From NCBI RefSeq assembly GCF_013201075.1, contig NZ_CP053708.1, forward strand, positions 425,001 to 489,000: DNA of 64,000 bases. The letters run 5' to 3'. Shown here in pieces: positions 9,389 through 16,734 of the stretch. Position 1 is the first letter of the stretch, and each line of letters starts with the position of its first letter. Below the pieces are notes generated by a model that had not been told where the DNA came from, searched no databases, and was given only the letters and a program-made list of their open reading frames with translations. The translations under genes and the position numbers were made by a program. This DNA comes from Lichenicola cladoniae (GTDB taxonomy: Bacteria; Pseudomonadota; Alphaproteobacteria; Acetobacterales; Acetobacteraceae).

Positions 9389-10057
9389 ATGTCCTGCCGA
9401 TCCGTTCTGCTCTCGATGGCGTTGCTCTCCGCTGTCATTACCGGGCTGTCTAGTTTGGTCCATGCAGCCGACCTGAACGACCCCGCGCCGATCGGCAAGC
9501 ACGCCGGCACTTTCATGGTCCGGCTGCGTGCGATCGGCGTGCTGCCCGAAAACCTTTCCAGCGCCACCAGTCTCGGCGGCTCCGTGCATGCCAGCAACCA
9601 GGTTGCCCCGGAGGTGGACCTCTCCTACTTCCTGACCGACCACCTGGCGCTCGAACTGATCGCCGCCAGCACCCGCCACGAGGTGTCGGCGTCGGCCACG
9701 GTGCTCGGGCATGTCGATGTCGGCAGCACCTATGTCCTGCCGCCGACGCTGACCCTGCAATACCACTTCATGCCGCACGGCCGCTTCAGCCCGTATGTCG
9801 GTGCCGGCCTGACCGTGGCCTGGTTCTACGACACGTCGCCGTCGCGTCCGACCGTCGCCAAGGTCGGGTTCGAGACCACCGTCGGTCCCACTGTGCAGAT
9901 CGGCGCCGACTACAACCTGACCGGGCACTGGTTCCTGAATGTCGATGCCAAGCAGATGTTCCTGAACACCCGTGCGCGGATCAACGGCGGCGCGATCCGT
10001 GCGCGGACGTCGCTGGATCCGACGGTCGTCGGCGTGGGCATCGGCTACCGGTTCTGA
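9389..10057 (+). CDS. ompW: OmpW-family outer membrane protein
   Basis: A 222-residue protein with a signal peptide (hydrophobic core LLSMALLSAVITGL, likely cleavage after VHA). It then shows the OmpW pattern: GTFMVRLRAIGVLP near the mature start, SYFLTDHLALELIA, LPPTLTLQYHF, YVGAGLTVAWFYD and a terminal beta strand ending in aromatic Phe (GVGIGYRF), typical of outer-membrane beta barrels. It forms a small eight-stranded channel for hydrophobic solutes by family. I chose the ATG at 9389; an upstream in-frame ATG at 9353 would add a polar stretch before the signal peptide. The FNR-like site 55 bases upstream suggests oxygen control. Confidence 0.88.
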   Translation: MSCRSVLLSMALLSAVITGLSSLVHAADLNDPAPIGKHAGTFMVRLRAIGVLPENLSSATSLGGSVHASNQVAPEVDLSYFLTDHLALELIAASTRHEVSASATVLGHVDVGSTYVLPPTLTLQYHFMPHGRFSPYVGAGLTVAWFYDTSPSRPTVAKVGFETTVGPTVQIGADYNLTGHWFLNVDAKQMFLNTRARINGGAIRARTSLDPTVVGVGIGYRF

Positions 10058-10058
10058 C

Positions 10059-10757
10059 ATGTCCATCGCCCTGACGCTGACCAGCGCCGACCGCATCGCC
10101 GCGGCGATCGCGCAGTCGGAACCGCGACCGTATCCCTTCCGGCATTGGCTTTTGACCGAGATCCTGCCGCCGGATCTCTGCCGCCATTTCGCCGCGTGGC
10201 CGCAGGCTCACGATGCTCCGGTCGCGAGCGGCCGGCGCGAAACGGTGAACCCTACGCGGCAATTCCTCGACATGGCCGCAATGGCGCGCGATCCCTGCGC
10301 CGCCGACCTGGGCCGTGCCTTCGAGAGCGCATATACCCGGTCCGCGATCGCCAGCCTGTCCGGCGCCAAGCTCGACGGTACCCATCTGCGGATCGAGCAT
10401 GCGATCGACCGCGACGGCTTCTGGCTGGAGCCGCATACCGACATCGGCGCCAAGCGGCTGACCCTGCTGGTGTTCCTGTCCGACGCCCCGGGTTGCACGA
10501 ACTGGGGTACGGACCTGTACGACGGTAGAGGCCGCCCGGTCGCCCGTGCCGATGCCCGGGTGAATAGCGGCCTGTTGTTCGTCCCCGGCAAGGACACCTG
10601 GCACGGGTTCGAGAAACGTCCGATCCGCGGCATGCGCCGGACCCTGATCGTCAACTACGTGGATGATACCTGGAAGGCCCGGCATGAGTTGCTGCATGGC
10701 GCGATAGGGGCAGGCGTCAGAGAGCAGGCACCGCGGCGGCTGCATACCGCTCCATGA
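10059..10757 (+). CDS. 2OG-Fe(II) oxygenase-like protein
   Basis: A 232-residue protein with the double-stranded beta-helix metal triad of 2-oxoglutarate/Fe(II) oxygenases. H126-x-D128 (EPHTD) is followed by H182 (TWHGFEKR) and Arg residues at 193-194 that could bind 2-oxoglutarate; GLLFVPG is the usual strand before the distal His. The substrate is unknown. It starts one base after the ompW stop, and its last 41 bases overlap the 3' end of an ABC transporter gene on the other strand. Proximity to a glycan-type exporter makes a surface-glycan or lipid substrate conceivable but unproven. No signal peptide, so it is cytoplasmic. Confidence 0.75.
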   Translation: MSIALTLTSADRIAAAIAQSEPRPYPFRHWLLTEILPPDLCRHFAAWPQAHDAPVASGRRETVNPTRQFLDMAAMARDPCAADLGRAFESAYTRSAIASLSGAKLDGTHLRIEHAIDRDGFWLEPHTDIGAKRLTLLVFLSDAPGCTNWGTDLYDGRGRPVARADARVNSGLLFVPGKDTWHGFEKRPIRGMRRTLIVNYVDDTWKARHELLHGAIGAGVREQAPRRLHTAP

Positions 10758-11544
10758 TCTCGTCGACCGGACCGTCTGCCACGATGCGCCCGGCCTGGAG
10801 CCAGATCAGCCGGGTACACCAGGTTTTCAGCACCGACGGCATGTGCGAGGTCAGCACCATGATCTCGGCGCCGCGCACCACGGTCTCGAGCCTGGAATGC
10901 GCCTTGTCACGGAAGCGGGCATCGCCAGCCATGAACCATTCGTCCATCAGCAGTACCTGCGGTGCGATTGCCGTTGCCAGCCCGAACCCGAGCCTGACCA
11001 CCATCCCGGAAGAATAGACCCGGACCGGGAGCTCGAGGAACGGACCGAGTGCCGCGAACGCCTCGACGTCCGCTTCCAGCGCTCGCATGCCCTCGCGCGA
11101 CAGCCCGACGTAGCGGCCGCGCAACGCGATGTTCTCGCGCCCGGTCAGATCAAGGTTCATCCCGAAATTGGTGTCGAGCAGCGTGTTGATGCTGCCGCCG
11201 ACATGCACCTGTCCCGCGACCGGCTCGTAGATGCCGCCGAGCACGCGCAACAGGCTCGACTTGCCGGCGCCGTTGTGACCGACGATGCCGAGCCGCTCGC
11301 CGGAGGTCAGCCGGAAGGTGATGTTCCGAAGCGCCTGCACCACGACGCGGTGGCTGCGGTCCTCGCCGACCTTGCCGCCGGTGGTGCCGGCCACCCGCTT
11401 GGATGCCATCGACAGCATGGTCTTTTTCAGCGAGCGGGCGCCGCCGTGATAGAGCGGAAAGTCCAGCGACAGATCGTCCACATGGATGAACGCGTCGGCA
11501 AGCGGCTGCTTCAGGCCCGCCGGGTTCACAGCAACCACGTCCAT
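10717..11544 (-). CDS. Polysaccharide-export ABC transporter ATP-binding protein (Wzt/KpsT/RfbE type)
   Basis: A 275-residue ATPase with Walker A GHNGAGKSS at about 89-97, an atypical signature YSSGMVVRLGF in place of LSGGQ, and Walker B VLLMDEWF. These features are characteristic of exporters of O-antigen, capsule or teichoic-acid type polymers. It stops soon after the nucleotide-binding domain and lacks the C-terminal carbohydrate-binding extension of E. coli O9a Wzt, so recognition of an end cap is not expected. The permease gene lies four bases upstream in the same operon. No glycosyltransferase cluster adjoins, so the exported polymer cannot be named. Confidence 0.88.
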   Translation of the reverse strand: MDVVAVNPAGLKQPLADAFIHVDDLSLDFPLYHGGARSLKKTMLSMASKRVAGTTGGKVGEDRSHRVVVQALRNITFRLTSGERLGIVGHNGAGKSSLLRVLGGIYEPVAGQVHVGGSINTLLDTNFGMNLDLTGRENIALRGRYVGLSREGMRALEADVEAFAALGPFLELPVRVYSSGMVVRLGFGLATAIAPQVLLMDEWFMAGDARFRDKAHSRLETVVRGAEIMVLTSHMPSVLKTWCTRLIWLQAGRIVADGPVDEIMERYAAAAVPAL

Positions 11545-11548
11545 CGCC

Positions 11549-12481
11549 CTAGACCCAGAACGCGATGCGGGATCGCGCCCGCACGAAGATCATCCACGCG
11601 ACGATCCACAAAACCGCGCTGTAACCGAGTGCCGTTCCCCAGATCAGCAGGGTCGGGACCTGCCCGAGCAACGGTTCGCGAACCACCTCGAGCAATGGAT
11701 AGAAGGGGTTGAGCGGCAGCCACCAGCCGCGTGCTCCGAGCTGCGACGGCTTCCAGATGACCGGGGTGATGTAATAGGCGATCTGCATCACCGAGCCGAT
11801 GATCGGCGGTATGTCGCGGAACCGGGCGCATACGCTGCCGAGCAGGTAGCAGGCGGCCGCGCCGTCCAGCAGCCACAACGCCAGGCCGGGCAGGGATATC
11901 AAGGCGTGGAAGCCGGGCCAGGCGCCGAAAATCGCGAACACCGCCAGCGGCACCACCACGTTGTGGCCGAGCACGATGACGTTGCTGACCACTGTACGCA
12001 GCACCTGCACGGTGAACGGCATGCGCATCGACCGGATGGTCTGCTCGGCATTCAGGAAGCTGTTGCAGGCCTCGCTTGCCACGGCCCCGATTCCGGCTTG
12101 CCAGAGGATCACCGACACCGCCAGGAACGGCAGGTAGTCGCGCAGCACCGTGTGGAACAGCATGCTGTAGATGTAGCCCATCGAGCCGATCATCACGGCG
12201 CTCGACAGGGTCAGCCAGAATGGCCCAAGGGCGGAACCACGGTAGCGCAGCTTGATGTCGAGCCAGCCAAGCGACAGCGCCAGCCGCCACAGTCGCAGCC
12301 CGTCGCGTATGTCGGCCCGTGCCGCGGAGGAACGCGATGAGCGACCGGTGCGGGCATCGAGCAGCAGGTCGTGGGGCAGGTTCCGGAATGCCTCGGTCGT
12401 TCGGCCGGTCCATGACCGGTCGGTGGCCGCGCGTTCCGCTTCCTGGTCCAGACGCTCCGACGCAGGCGGGAGGGCGTTCAT
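11549..12481 (-). CDS. ABC-2 type polysaccharide exporter permease (Wzm/KpsM type)
   Basis: A 310-residue inner-membrane permease. After a cytoplasmic N-terminal region of about 60 residues comes the family hallmark LKLRYRGSALGPFW-like segment (here IKLRYRGSALGPFW). Six hydrophobic spans follow, with a conserved PFYPLLEVVREPLL loop before the last spans. It forms the transmembrane dimer for the ATPase encoded immediately downstream. I chose the ATG at 12481; a GTG at 12532 would add 17 residues without a visible ribosome-binding site. The region 12533-12747 between this gene and the divergent transglycosylase gene holds the promoters and no further gene that I can see. Confidence 0.87.
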   Translation of the reverse strand: MNALPPASERLDQEAERAATDRSWTGRTTEAFRNLPHDLLLDARTGRSSRSSAARADIRDGLRLWRLALSLGWLDIKLRYRGSALGPFWLTLSSAVMIGSMGYIYSMLFHTVLRDYLPFLAVSVILWQAGIGAVASEACNSFLNAEQTIRSMRMPFTVQVLRTVVSNVIVLGHNVVVPLAVFAIFGAWPGFHALISLPGLALWLLDGAAACYLLGSVCARFRDIPPIIGSVMQIAYYITPVIWKPSQLGARGWWLPLNPFYPLLEVVREPLLGQVPTLLIWGTALGYSAVLWIVAWMIFVRARSRIAFWV

Positions 12482-12747
12482 TCGGGCGGCGTAGCCGATC
12501 CGGCTGGTTGCGGCAACTCGATTGGGTTCCACGGTGCGCAGATCCAGTGCAGGATCCGGTTCATGTTGCGGCAGAGATGGATGCGCGGTAATGACTTAGG
12601 GGAGGTTCCTGCGTGAGTGTCTGAGGTTCCGCCTCAATCCGACTGTCGAGCCGAATGCGGCTTGCTTACCGGCATGATGGTGGGGCCCGATGGCCGAGGC
12701 AGCACCCTCGATCTGACCGCCTGGTCCCGACCAGGCACGCCGGAGAT

Positions 12748-14328
12748 ATGCGACTTATGACGCTGTGCGCCGATACCCAAGACGACAACCCTGGCGAGCC
12801 GATCCGGCCAGTCGTCGCTGTCAGCGTTCGTTCGCTGGCGGGTATCCTATCCTCGGCGTCGTTACTGACCCTGCTGGCCGCCTGCGCCGGAACGCCCAAC
12901 CGTCCCGATATCCCGGTCGCGCAGGAAGCTGCGGTCTATCGCTCCCATGCGCGCACCTACTACGCCCCGCCGGGCCCCGCCGACGATCCGTGGCGTCCGT
13001 ATATCAATGAGGCGTCCAGGCGCTTCGATGTGCCGGATGCGTGGATCCGTGCGGTGATGCACCAGGAGTCGGGCGGCCACCAGTTCATTGCCGGCACCCT
13101 GACGACGTCGCCGGTCGGAGCGATGGGGCTGATGCAGCTCATGCCGCCGACCTACGACGACATGCGTGTCCAGTATAGCCTCGGTCCAGACGCGTTCGAG
13201 CCGCACGACAACATCATGGCCGGCACCGCCTACGTCCGGCAGATGTACGACATCTACGGATCGCCCGGCTTTCTCGCCGCCTACAATACCGGTCCGGGAC
13301 GCCTCGACGACTTCCTGACCCGGAACCGTCCGCTGCCCCGGGAGACACGGCAGTACGTGTCGATCATCGGACCGCAGATCGCCGGGATCTGGCCGAGCAA
13401 CCGGTCGCAGACCGATCTGCTGGTCGCCAGCCATGCCGGTAATTCCGGCGTCATGTATGCTTCCACGCAAAGCACCGACCAGACCCATTCGGTCCAGATG
13501 GCCTGGACGCAGCGTCGTGACCTGAACCAGGGCGCCGACCAGCCGGTGCAGGTCGCGGAAGCTCCCGCGAGCGGTGCCGCCATGCCGGCACCAGCCTACA
13601 CCCAGGCCTGGAATAGCGTGCCGATCGCCCGTCCTGCCGATCCGACACCCGAGGCGATCGCTGCCGCCAGGGCGCGTCCGGTCCTGCCGCCCGCACCGAT
13701 TGCTATGGCTCAGGCCGACCCGGCACCGCTTGCTTCCAGCGTCAGTGCCGCCTGGGCTGCCCGTAACGGAACCGCGCCCGATCCGTCGTCCGCCGCAGCG
13801 CCGATGGCAGCCCCGGTCGCCGTGGCCGCACTGGTCCCGATCCAGCGCTGGACGCCGGCCCCAACGCCGATCCAGGCTGGTGGCGCGCTGCCCGACCCTA
13901 TCCCGGCAACCGTGGCGGCTCCGGCTCCGAACCCTGTGGCGGAAGCTCCTGCCCCGGTGCAGGTCGCCTCGGTCGCCGCTCCCGTTCGGCGCCACGAGCG
14001 CTTCCACCTGATCCGCCCGGCCATGGCCGAGACGGCACCGTTGTTGAGCGACGCCGGACGCGTCAGCGCCGCACGCAACTGGTCGATCCAGGTCGGTGCG
14101 TTCGGCACCGAGGCGCAAGCGAACCAGGCGGCCGACGCCGCACAATCGCACGCGCCGAGCCTGTCGCATGCCCGCGCTGAAATCGCCGGCGTCAAGCAAC
14201 AGCGCGGCGGCAAGGTCTATCGTGCAAGGCTGATCGGTCTATCCCGTGGCGATGCGCAGCTGGCATGCGAGCGCCTGAGCCTCGGCCGAGGCGATTGCAT
14301 GGTGGTATCGCCCGATGCGCGTTCATAA
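12748..14328 (+). CDS. Lytic transglycosylase lipoprotein with C-terminal SPOR domain
   Basis: A 526-residue envelope protein. The N-terminus carries a lipoprotein signal (SLLTLLAAC) predicting a lipidated Cys. The SLT domain follows, with the catalytic Glu in MHQESGG, GAMGLMQLMPPT, AGTAYVRQM and LAAYNTGPGRL, the family 1 transglycosylase set. A long Ala/Pro-rich linker of about 200 residues then leads to a C-terminal SPOR-type domain (NWSIQVGAFGTEAQA and a later VYRARLIGL), which binds denuded glycan strands at division sites. The enzyme should cleave peptidoglycan to 1,6-anhydro ends, probably at the septum. The ATG at 12748 follows CCGGAG by five bases. The 3' end overlaps the next gene by 14 bases. 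Confidence 0.88.
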   Translation: MRLMTLCADTQDDNPGEPIRPVVAVSVRSLAGILSSASLLTLLAACAGTPNRPDIPVAQEAAVYRSHARTYYAPPGPADDPWRPYINEASRRFDVPDAWIRAVMHQESGGHQFIAGTLTTSPVGAMGLMQLMPPTYDDMRVQYSLGPDAFEPHDNIMAGTAYVRQMYDIYGSPGFLAAYNTGPGRLDDFLTRNRPLPRETRQYVSIIGPQIAGIWPSNRSQTDLLVASHAGNSGVMYASTQSTDQTHSVQMAWTQRRDLNQGADQPVQVAEAPASGAAMPAPAYTQAWNSVPIARPADPTPEAIAAARARPVLPPAPIAMAQADPAPLASSVSAAWAARNGTAPDPSSAAAPMAAPVAVAALVPIQRWTPAPTPIQAGGALPDPIPATVAAPAPNPVAEAPAPVQVASVAAPVRRHERFHLIRPAMAETAPLLSDAGRVSAARNWSIQVGAFGTEAQANQAADAAQSHAPSLSHARAEIAGVKQQRGGKVYRARLIGLSRGDAQLACERLSLGRGDCMVVSPDARS

Positions 14329-14878
14329 ATCCTTCGCCTGCCTGGCTCTTGGGCTAGGACTGCTTGGCGTATCCTCGGCGCAGGCGGCACTTGCACCCGG
14401 TGCGCGAGCGCCGGACTTCAGCGCTCGTGCAACGCTGGGCGGCAAGGAGTTCGACGCATCGCTGGCCGCGATGCTGAAGAAGGGTCCGGTCGTGGTGTAT
14501 TTCTACCCGGCCGCCTTCACCAGCGGATGCACGGTCGAGGCGCACGACTTTGCCGAGGCGGTCCCCGAGTTCGAGAAGCTGGGCGCCCACGTGATCGGCG
14601 TGTCCGAGGACGGGATCGCCAAGCTCGACAAGTTTTCGGTGAGCGCCTGCCAGAGCAAGTTCCCGGTCGCTTCGGATGCGGATGGCACCATCGCACATGC
14701 TTACGATGCCGCAATGATGCTGTTGCCCGGCCATGCCAGTCGCACGTCTTATGCAATCGCACCGAACGGCACGATCCTGGCCGCCTATAATGCGATGGAT
14801 CCGGACGGGCATGTCTCGCGCATGCTGGATGCCGTGAAGGCCTGGGCATCGACGGCGGCGCACGCCAACCAGGGCTGA
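14315..14878 (+). CDS. Periplasmic peroxiredoxin (AhpC/TSA, BCP-like)
   Basis: A 187-residue thiol peroxidase with an N-terminal signal peptide (cleavage likely after SSAQA). The thioredoxin-like fold carries the peroxidatic Cys C72 in the motif YFYPAAFTSGC, in the classic P-x3-T-x2-C arrangement. The usual PrxQ second Cys five residues later is absent (here Ala); C112 could be the resolving residue. It should reduce peroxides in the periplasm with an external thiol donor. The start lies within the end of the transglycosylase gene, so the two are co-transcribed; oxidative protection of the envelope is a plausible but inferred link. Confidence 0.88.
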   Translation: MRVHKSFACLALGLGLLGVSSAQAALAPGARAPDFSARATLGGKEFDASLAAMLKKGPVVVYFYPAAFTSGCTVEAHDFAEAVPEFEKLGAHVIGVSEDGIAKLDKFSVSACQSKFPVASDADGTIAHAYDAAMMLLPGHASRTSYAIAPNGTILAAYNAMDPDGHVSRMLDAVKAWASTAAHANQG

Positions 14879-14897
14879 CGGCGCCGCCTGTTCAAGA

Positions 14898-15098
14898 TCA
14901 GGACGAGCCGGTGCCGGGATTCGTGGTCGACGATGAGGTGTGAGGCGATTTTCGGTTCTGTTGTCTGGGCACGACGGGCCTGACCTGAACACGTTGCGTC
15001 GCGCGCAGCGGCTTGTAGTTCTCAGTCGCGTTGTTCTCGCCGAACTGGCCGTGATTGCCAGGCAGTTGATGGCCCGAACTCTGGGCTGGACGTCGCAT
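14898..15098 (-). CDS. Doubtful small hypothetical protein
   Basis: A 66-codon open frame in the 345-base gap between the peroxiredoxin and entericidin genes, which is otherwise empty. The translation is rich in Asn, Gln, Pro, Ser and Thr, unlike the Arg/Ala-rich shadows common here, which is why I list it. No domain, signal peptide or clear ribosome-binding site is visible. It could equally be non-coding. Confidence 0.2.
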   Translation of the reverse strand: MRRPAQSSGHQLPGNHGQFGENNATENYKPLRATQRVQVRPVVPRQQNRKSPHTSSSTTNPGTGSS

Positions 15099-15190
15099 TG
15101 TCAGCTCCGGTGTTTGTGGTTCCCCCACGCACTACCATGCGCCTGACTGCCGCTCGGTTCCAGCCTTTCAGCAGATACCAGGCCCGAATT

Positions 15191-15214
15191 CCGCCGGAGC
15201 TTCGGCTCCGGCGG
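15191..15214 (-). terminator. Strong GC hairpin after entericidin gene
   Basis: A perfect 10-bp inverted repeat, CCGCCGGAGC (15191-15200) and GCTCCGGCGG (15205-15214), around a TTCG loop, lies 10 bases beyond the entericidin stop read leftwards. The T-run on that strand is poor (AATT), so it may act with Rho or as an mRNA stabiliser. Confidence 0.6.
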
Positions 15215-15223
15215 AGAACAGGA

Positions 15224-15421
15224 TTAGTGGGTGGCGAGACCGGTGTTGCTGGTCACGGCATTCTGGGTGGCGCCTGCGCCTTTCGAGACGTCGTGTCCGA
15301 CGGCAGCGGCGTCCTGGCCCATGCCACTGACGGTGTTGCAGGCGGACAAGCCAACTGTAGCCGCCATCAGGAACCCGACAGTGGCAATGACGCGGGAGGG
15401 AACGGAAATCATCTTCTTCAT
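15224..15421 (-). CDS. Entericidin A/B-family small lipoprotein
   Basis: A 65-residue lipoprotein. A basic start (MKKM) is followed by a hydrophobic core and the lipobox VGLSAC, then NTVSGMGQDAAAVGHDVSKGA, the conserved entericidin pattern of CNTV-x-GxG-xD and a short amphipathic helix. Family members are small envelope lipoproteins, proposed in E. coli to act as a toxin/antidote pair under stationary phase; here only one copy is present. The ATG is supported by CCTCCTGGAG immediately upstream. It diverges from fbpA, with promoters in 15422-15678, where I see no other gene. Confidence 0.85.
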   Translation of the reverse strand: MKKMISVPSRVIATVGFLMAATVGLSACNTVSGMGQDAAAVGHDVSKGAGATQNAVTSNTGLATH

Positions 15422-15678
15422 CTCCAGGAGGTTTCGCCCACAACGGACGGTGGCGTCAAACGGTTGCACTCTAATGTCACTCTCGCAGTTCCTTGTGGCG
15501 ATCCTGCCACTCCCGCCGGCTCATGGCGGATGCACGGTGACGAGTCTGCCTGATCAATAACCGAACGAAACAACGTTGCCGGCAGTCTGGTTTGACGCGC
15601 GTTCCGCTTGAAGTTAAGAACAAGTCGCAATTCGATCCACGCCGTGTTCGTCGCGGCCCGTTCATAGGACCAGGTTCC

Positions 15679-16704
15679 ATGCGTCTACCGTCGACCAAGG
15701 CCTCCTCACCGCTCATGTGCGCCTTGCTGGCATCGATAGCCCTCGGCACGCTCGGCGGCGGAGTTGCCCTGGCCGAGACGCTCACGCTCTACAGCGCGCA
15801 GCACGAGCAGATGGTCAACCAGATCACCGATGCCTTCACCAAGCAGACCGGCATCAAGGTCCGTACCCGCTTCGGCGAGGCGCCCGAGATCGCCAGCCAG
15901 ATCGTGCAGGAGGGCAAGGCCTCGCCGGCCGATATCTACTTTACCGAGAACTCGCCCGAACTGGTGCTGCTCGATGGAAAGAACCTGCTGTCGCCTGTCG
16001 ATGCCACAACGCTCGCCGACATGCCGAGCCGCTATAATGCGGAGACCGGGCACTGGCTCGGTGTGCTCGTGCGCGAGAACGTGCTGGCGTTCAACCCATC
16101 GATGATCGCTGCCGACAAGCTGCCGGTCTCTCTGCTCGATCTGGCTCGTCCGGCCTGGAAAGGCCGTGTCGCGATCGCGCCGGCGGACGCCGACTTCCTG
16201 CCCCTGGTCGAGGCCATCGTGAAGCTGAAGAACCGTGCCACCGCCCTGGCCTGGCTCAAGGCGCTCAAGGTCAACGCCCAGGTGTTCGACGATGACGAGG
16301 CCGTGGTCGCCGCCGTCGATCGTGGCGCAGTGGCGACCGGGATCATCAACAACTACTACTGGGCGCGCCTGCACCAGGAGAAGGGTGCGGCTACCAAGAG
16401 CGAGATCCATCACTTCGCCGGCGGCGATGTCGGTGCGCTGATCAACGTGTCCGGCGCGGCCGTACTCAAGACCTCGAAGCACCAGGCAGCTTCCCAGAAG
16501 TTCCTGGCGTTCCTGATCAGCAAGCCGATCCAGACCATGCTCGGCAGCGGCAATGTCGATTTCGAATATCCGCTGGCCAAGGGCGTGAAGGCAAACCCGA
16601 TCCTGAAGCCGTTCGACCAGCTCCAGCCGCCCGCCATCTCGATTAAGGATCTCGGCGACGACCAGGATGCGGCGCTGCTGCTGCGTGAGGCCGGCCTGCT
16701 CTAG
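15679..16704 (+). CDS. fbpA: Periplasmic ferric-iron-binding protein FbpA/AfuA
   Basis: A 341-residue extracytoplasmic solute-binding protein with a signal peptide cleaved after ALA (about residue 32). The mature chain begins ETLTLYSAQHEQMVNQIT, characteristic of ferric-binding proteins, and contains the vicinal tyrosines of the iron site in GIINNYYW. It should capture Fe(III) in the periplasm and deliver it to the permease encoded next. The ATG at 15679 is preferred because upstream extension adds a basic stretch before the signal; an ATG at 15715 is also possible. It is first gene of fbpABC. I found no obvious Fur-type palindrome upstream, so regulation is open. Confidence 0.92.
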   Translation: MRLPSTKASSPLMCALLASIALGTLGGGVALAETLTLYSAQHEQMVNQITDAFTKQTGIKVRTRFGEAPEIASQIVQEGKASPADIYFTENSPELVLLDGKNLLSPVDATTLADMPSRYNAETGHWLGVLVRENVLAFNPSMIAADKLPVSLLDLARPAWKGRVAIAPADADFLPLVEAIVKLKNRATALAWLKALKVNAQVFDDDEAVVAAVDRGAVATGIINNYYWARLHQEKGAATKSEIHHFAGGDVGALINVSGAAVLKTSKHQAASQKFLAFLISKPIQTMLGSGNVDFEYPLAKGVKANPILKPFDQLQPPAISIKDLGDDQDAALLLREAGLL

Positions 16705-16734
16705 ACAGCGGTCCGACCCGGCACGTCGGGCACG

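Noticed and set aside
15422-15560. GGAAC and CGTT upstream of the entericidin gene on the minus strand, considered as an EcfG-type promoter
   Set aside because: The spacing is about 25 bases instead of 16-17.
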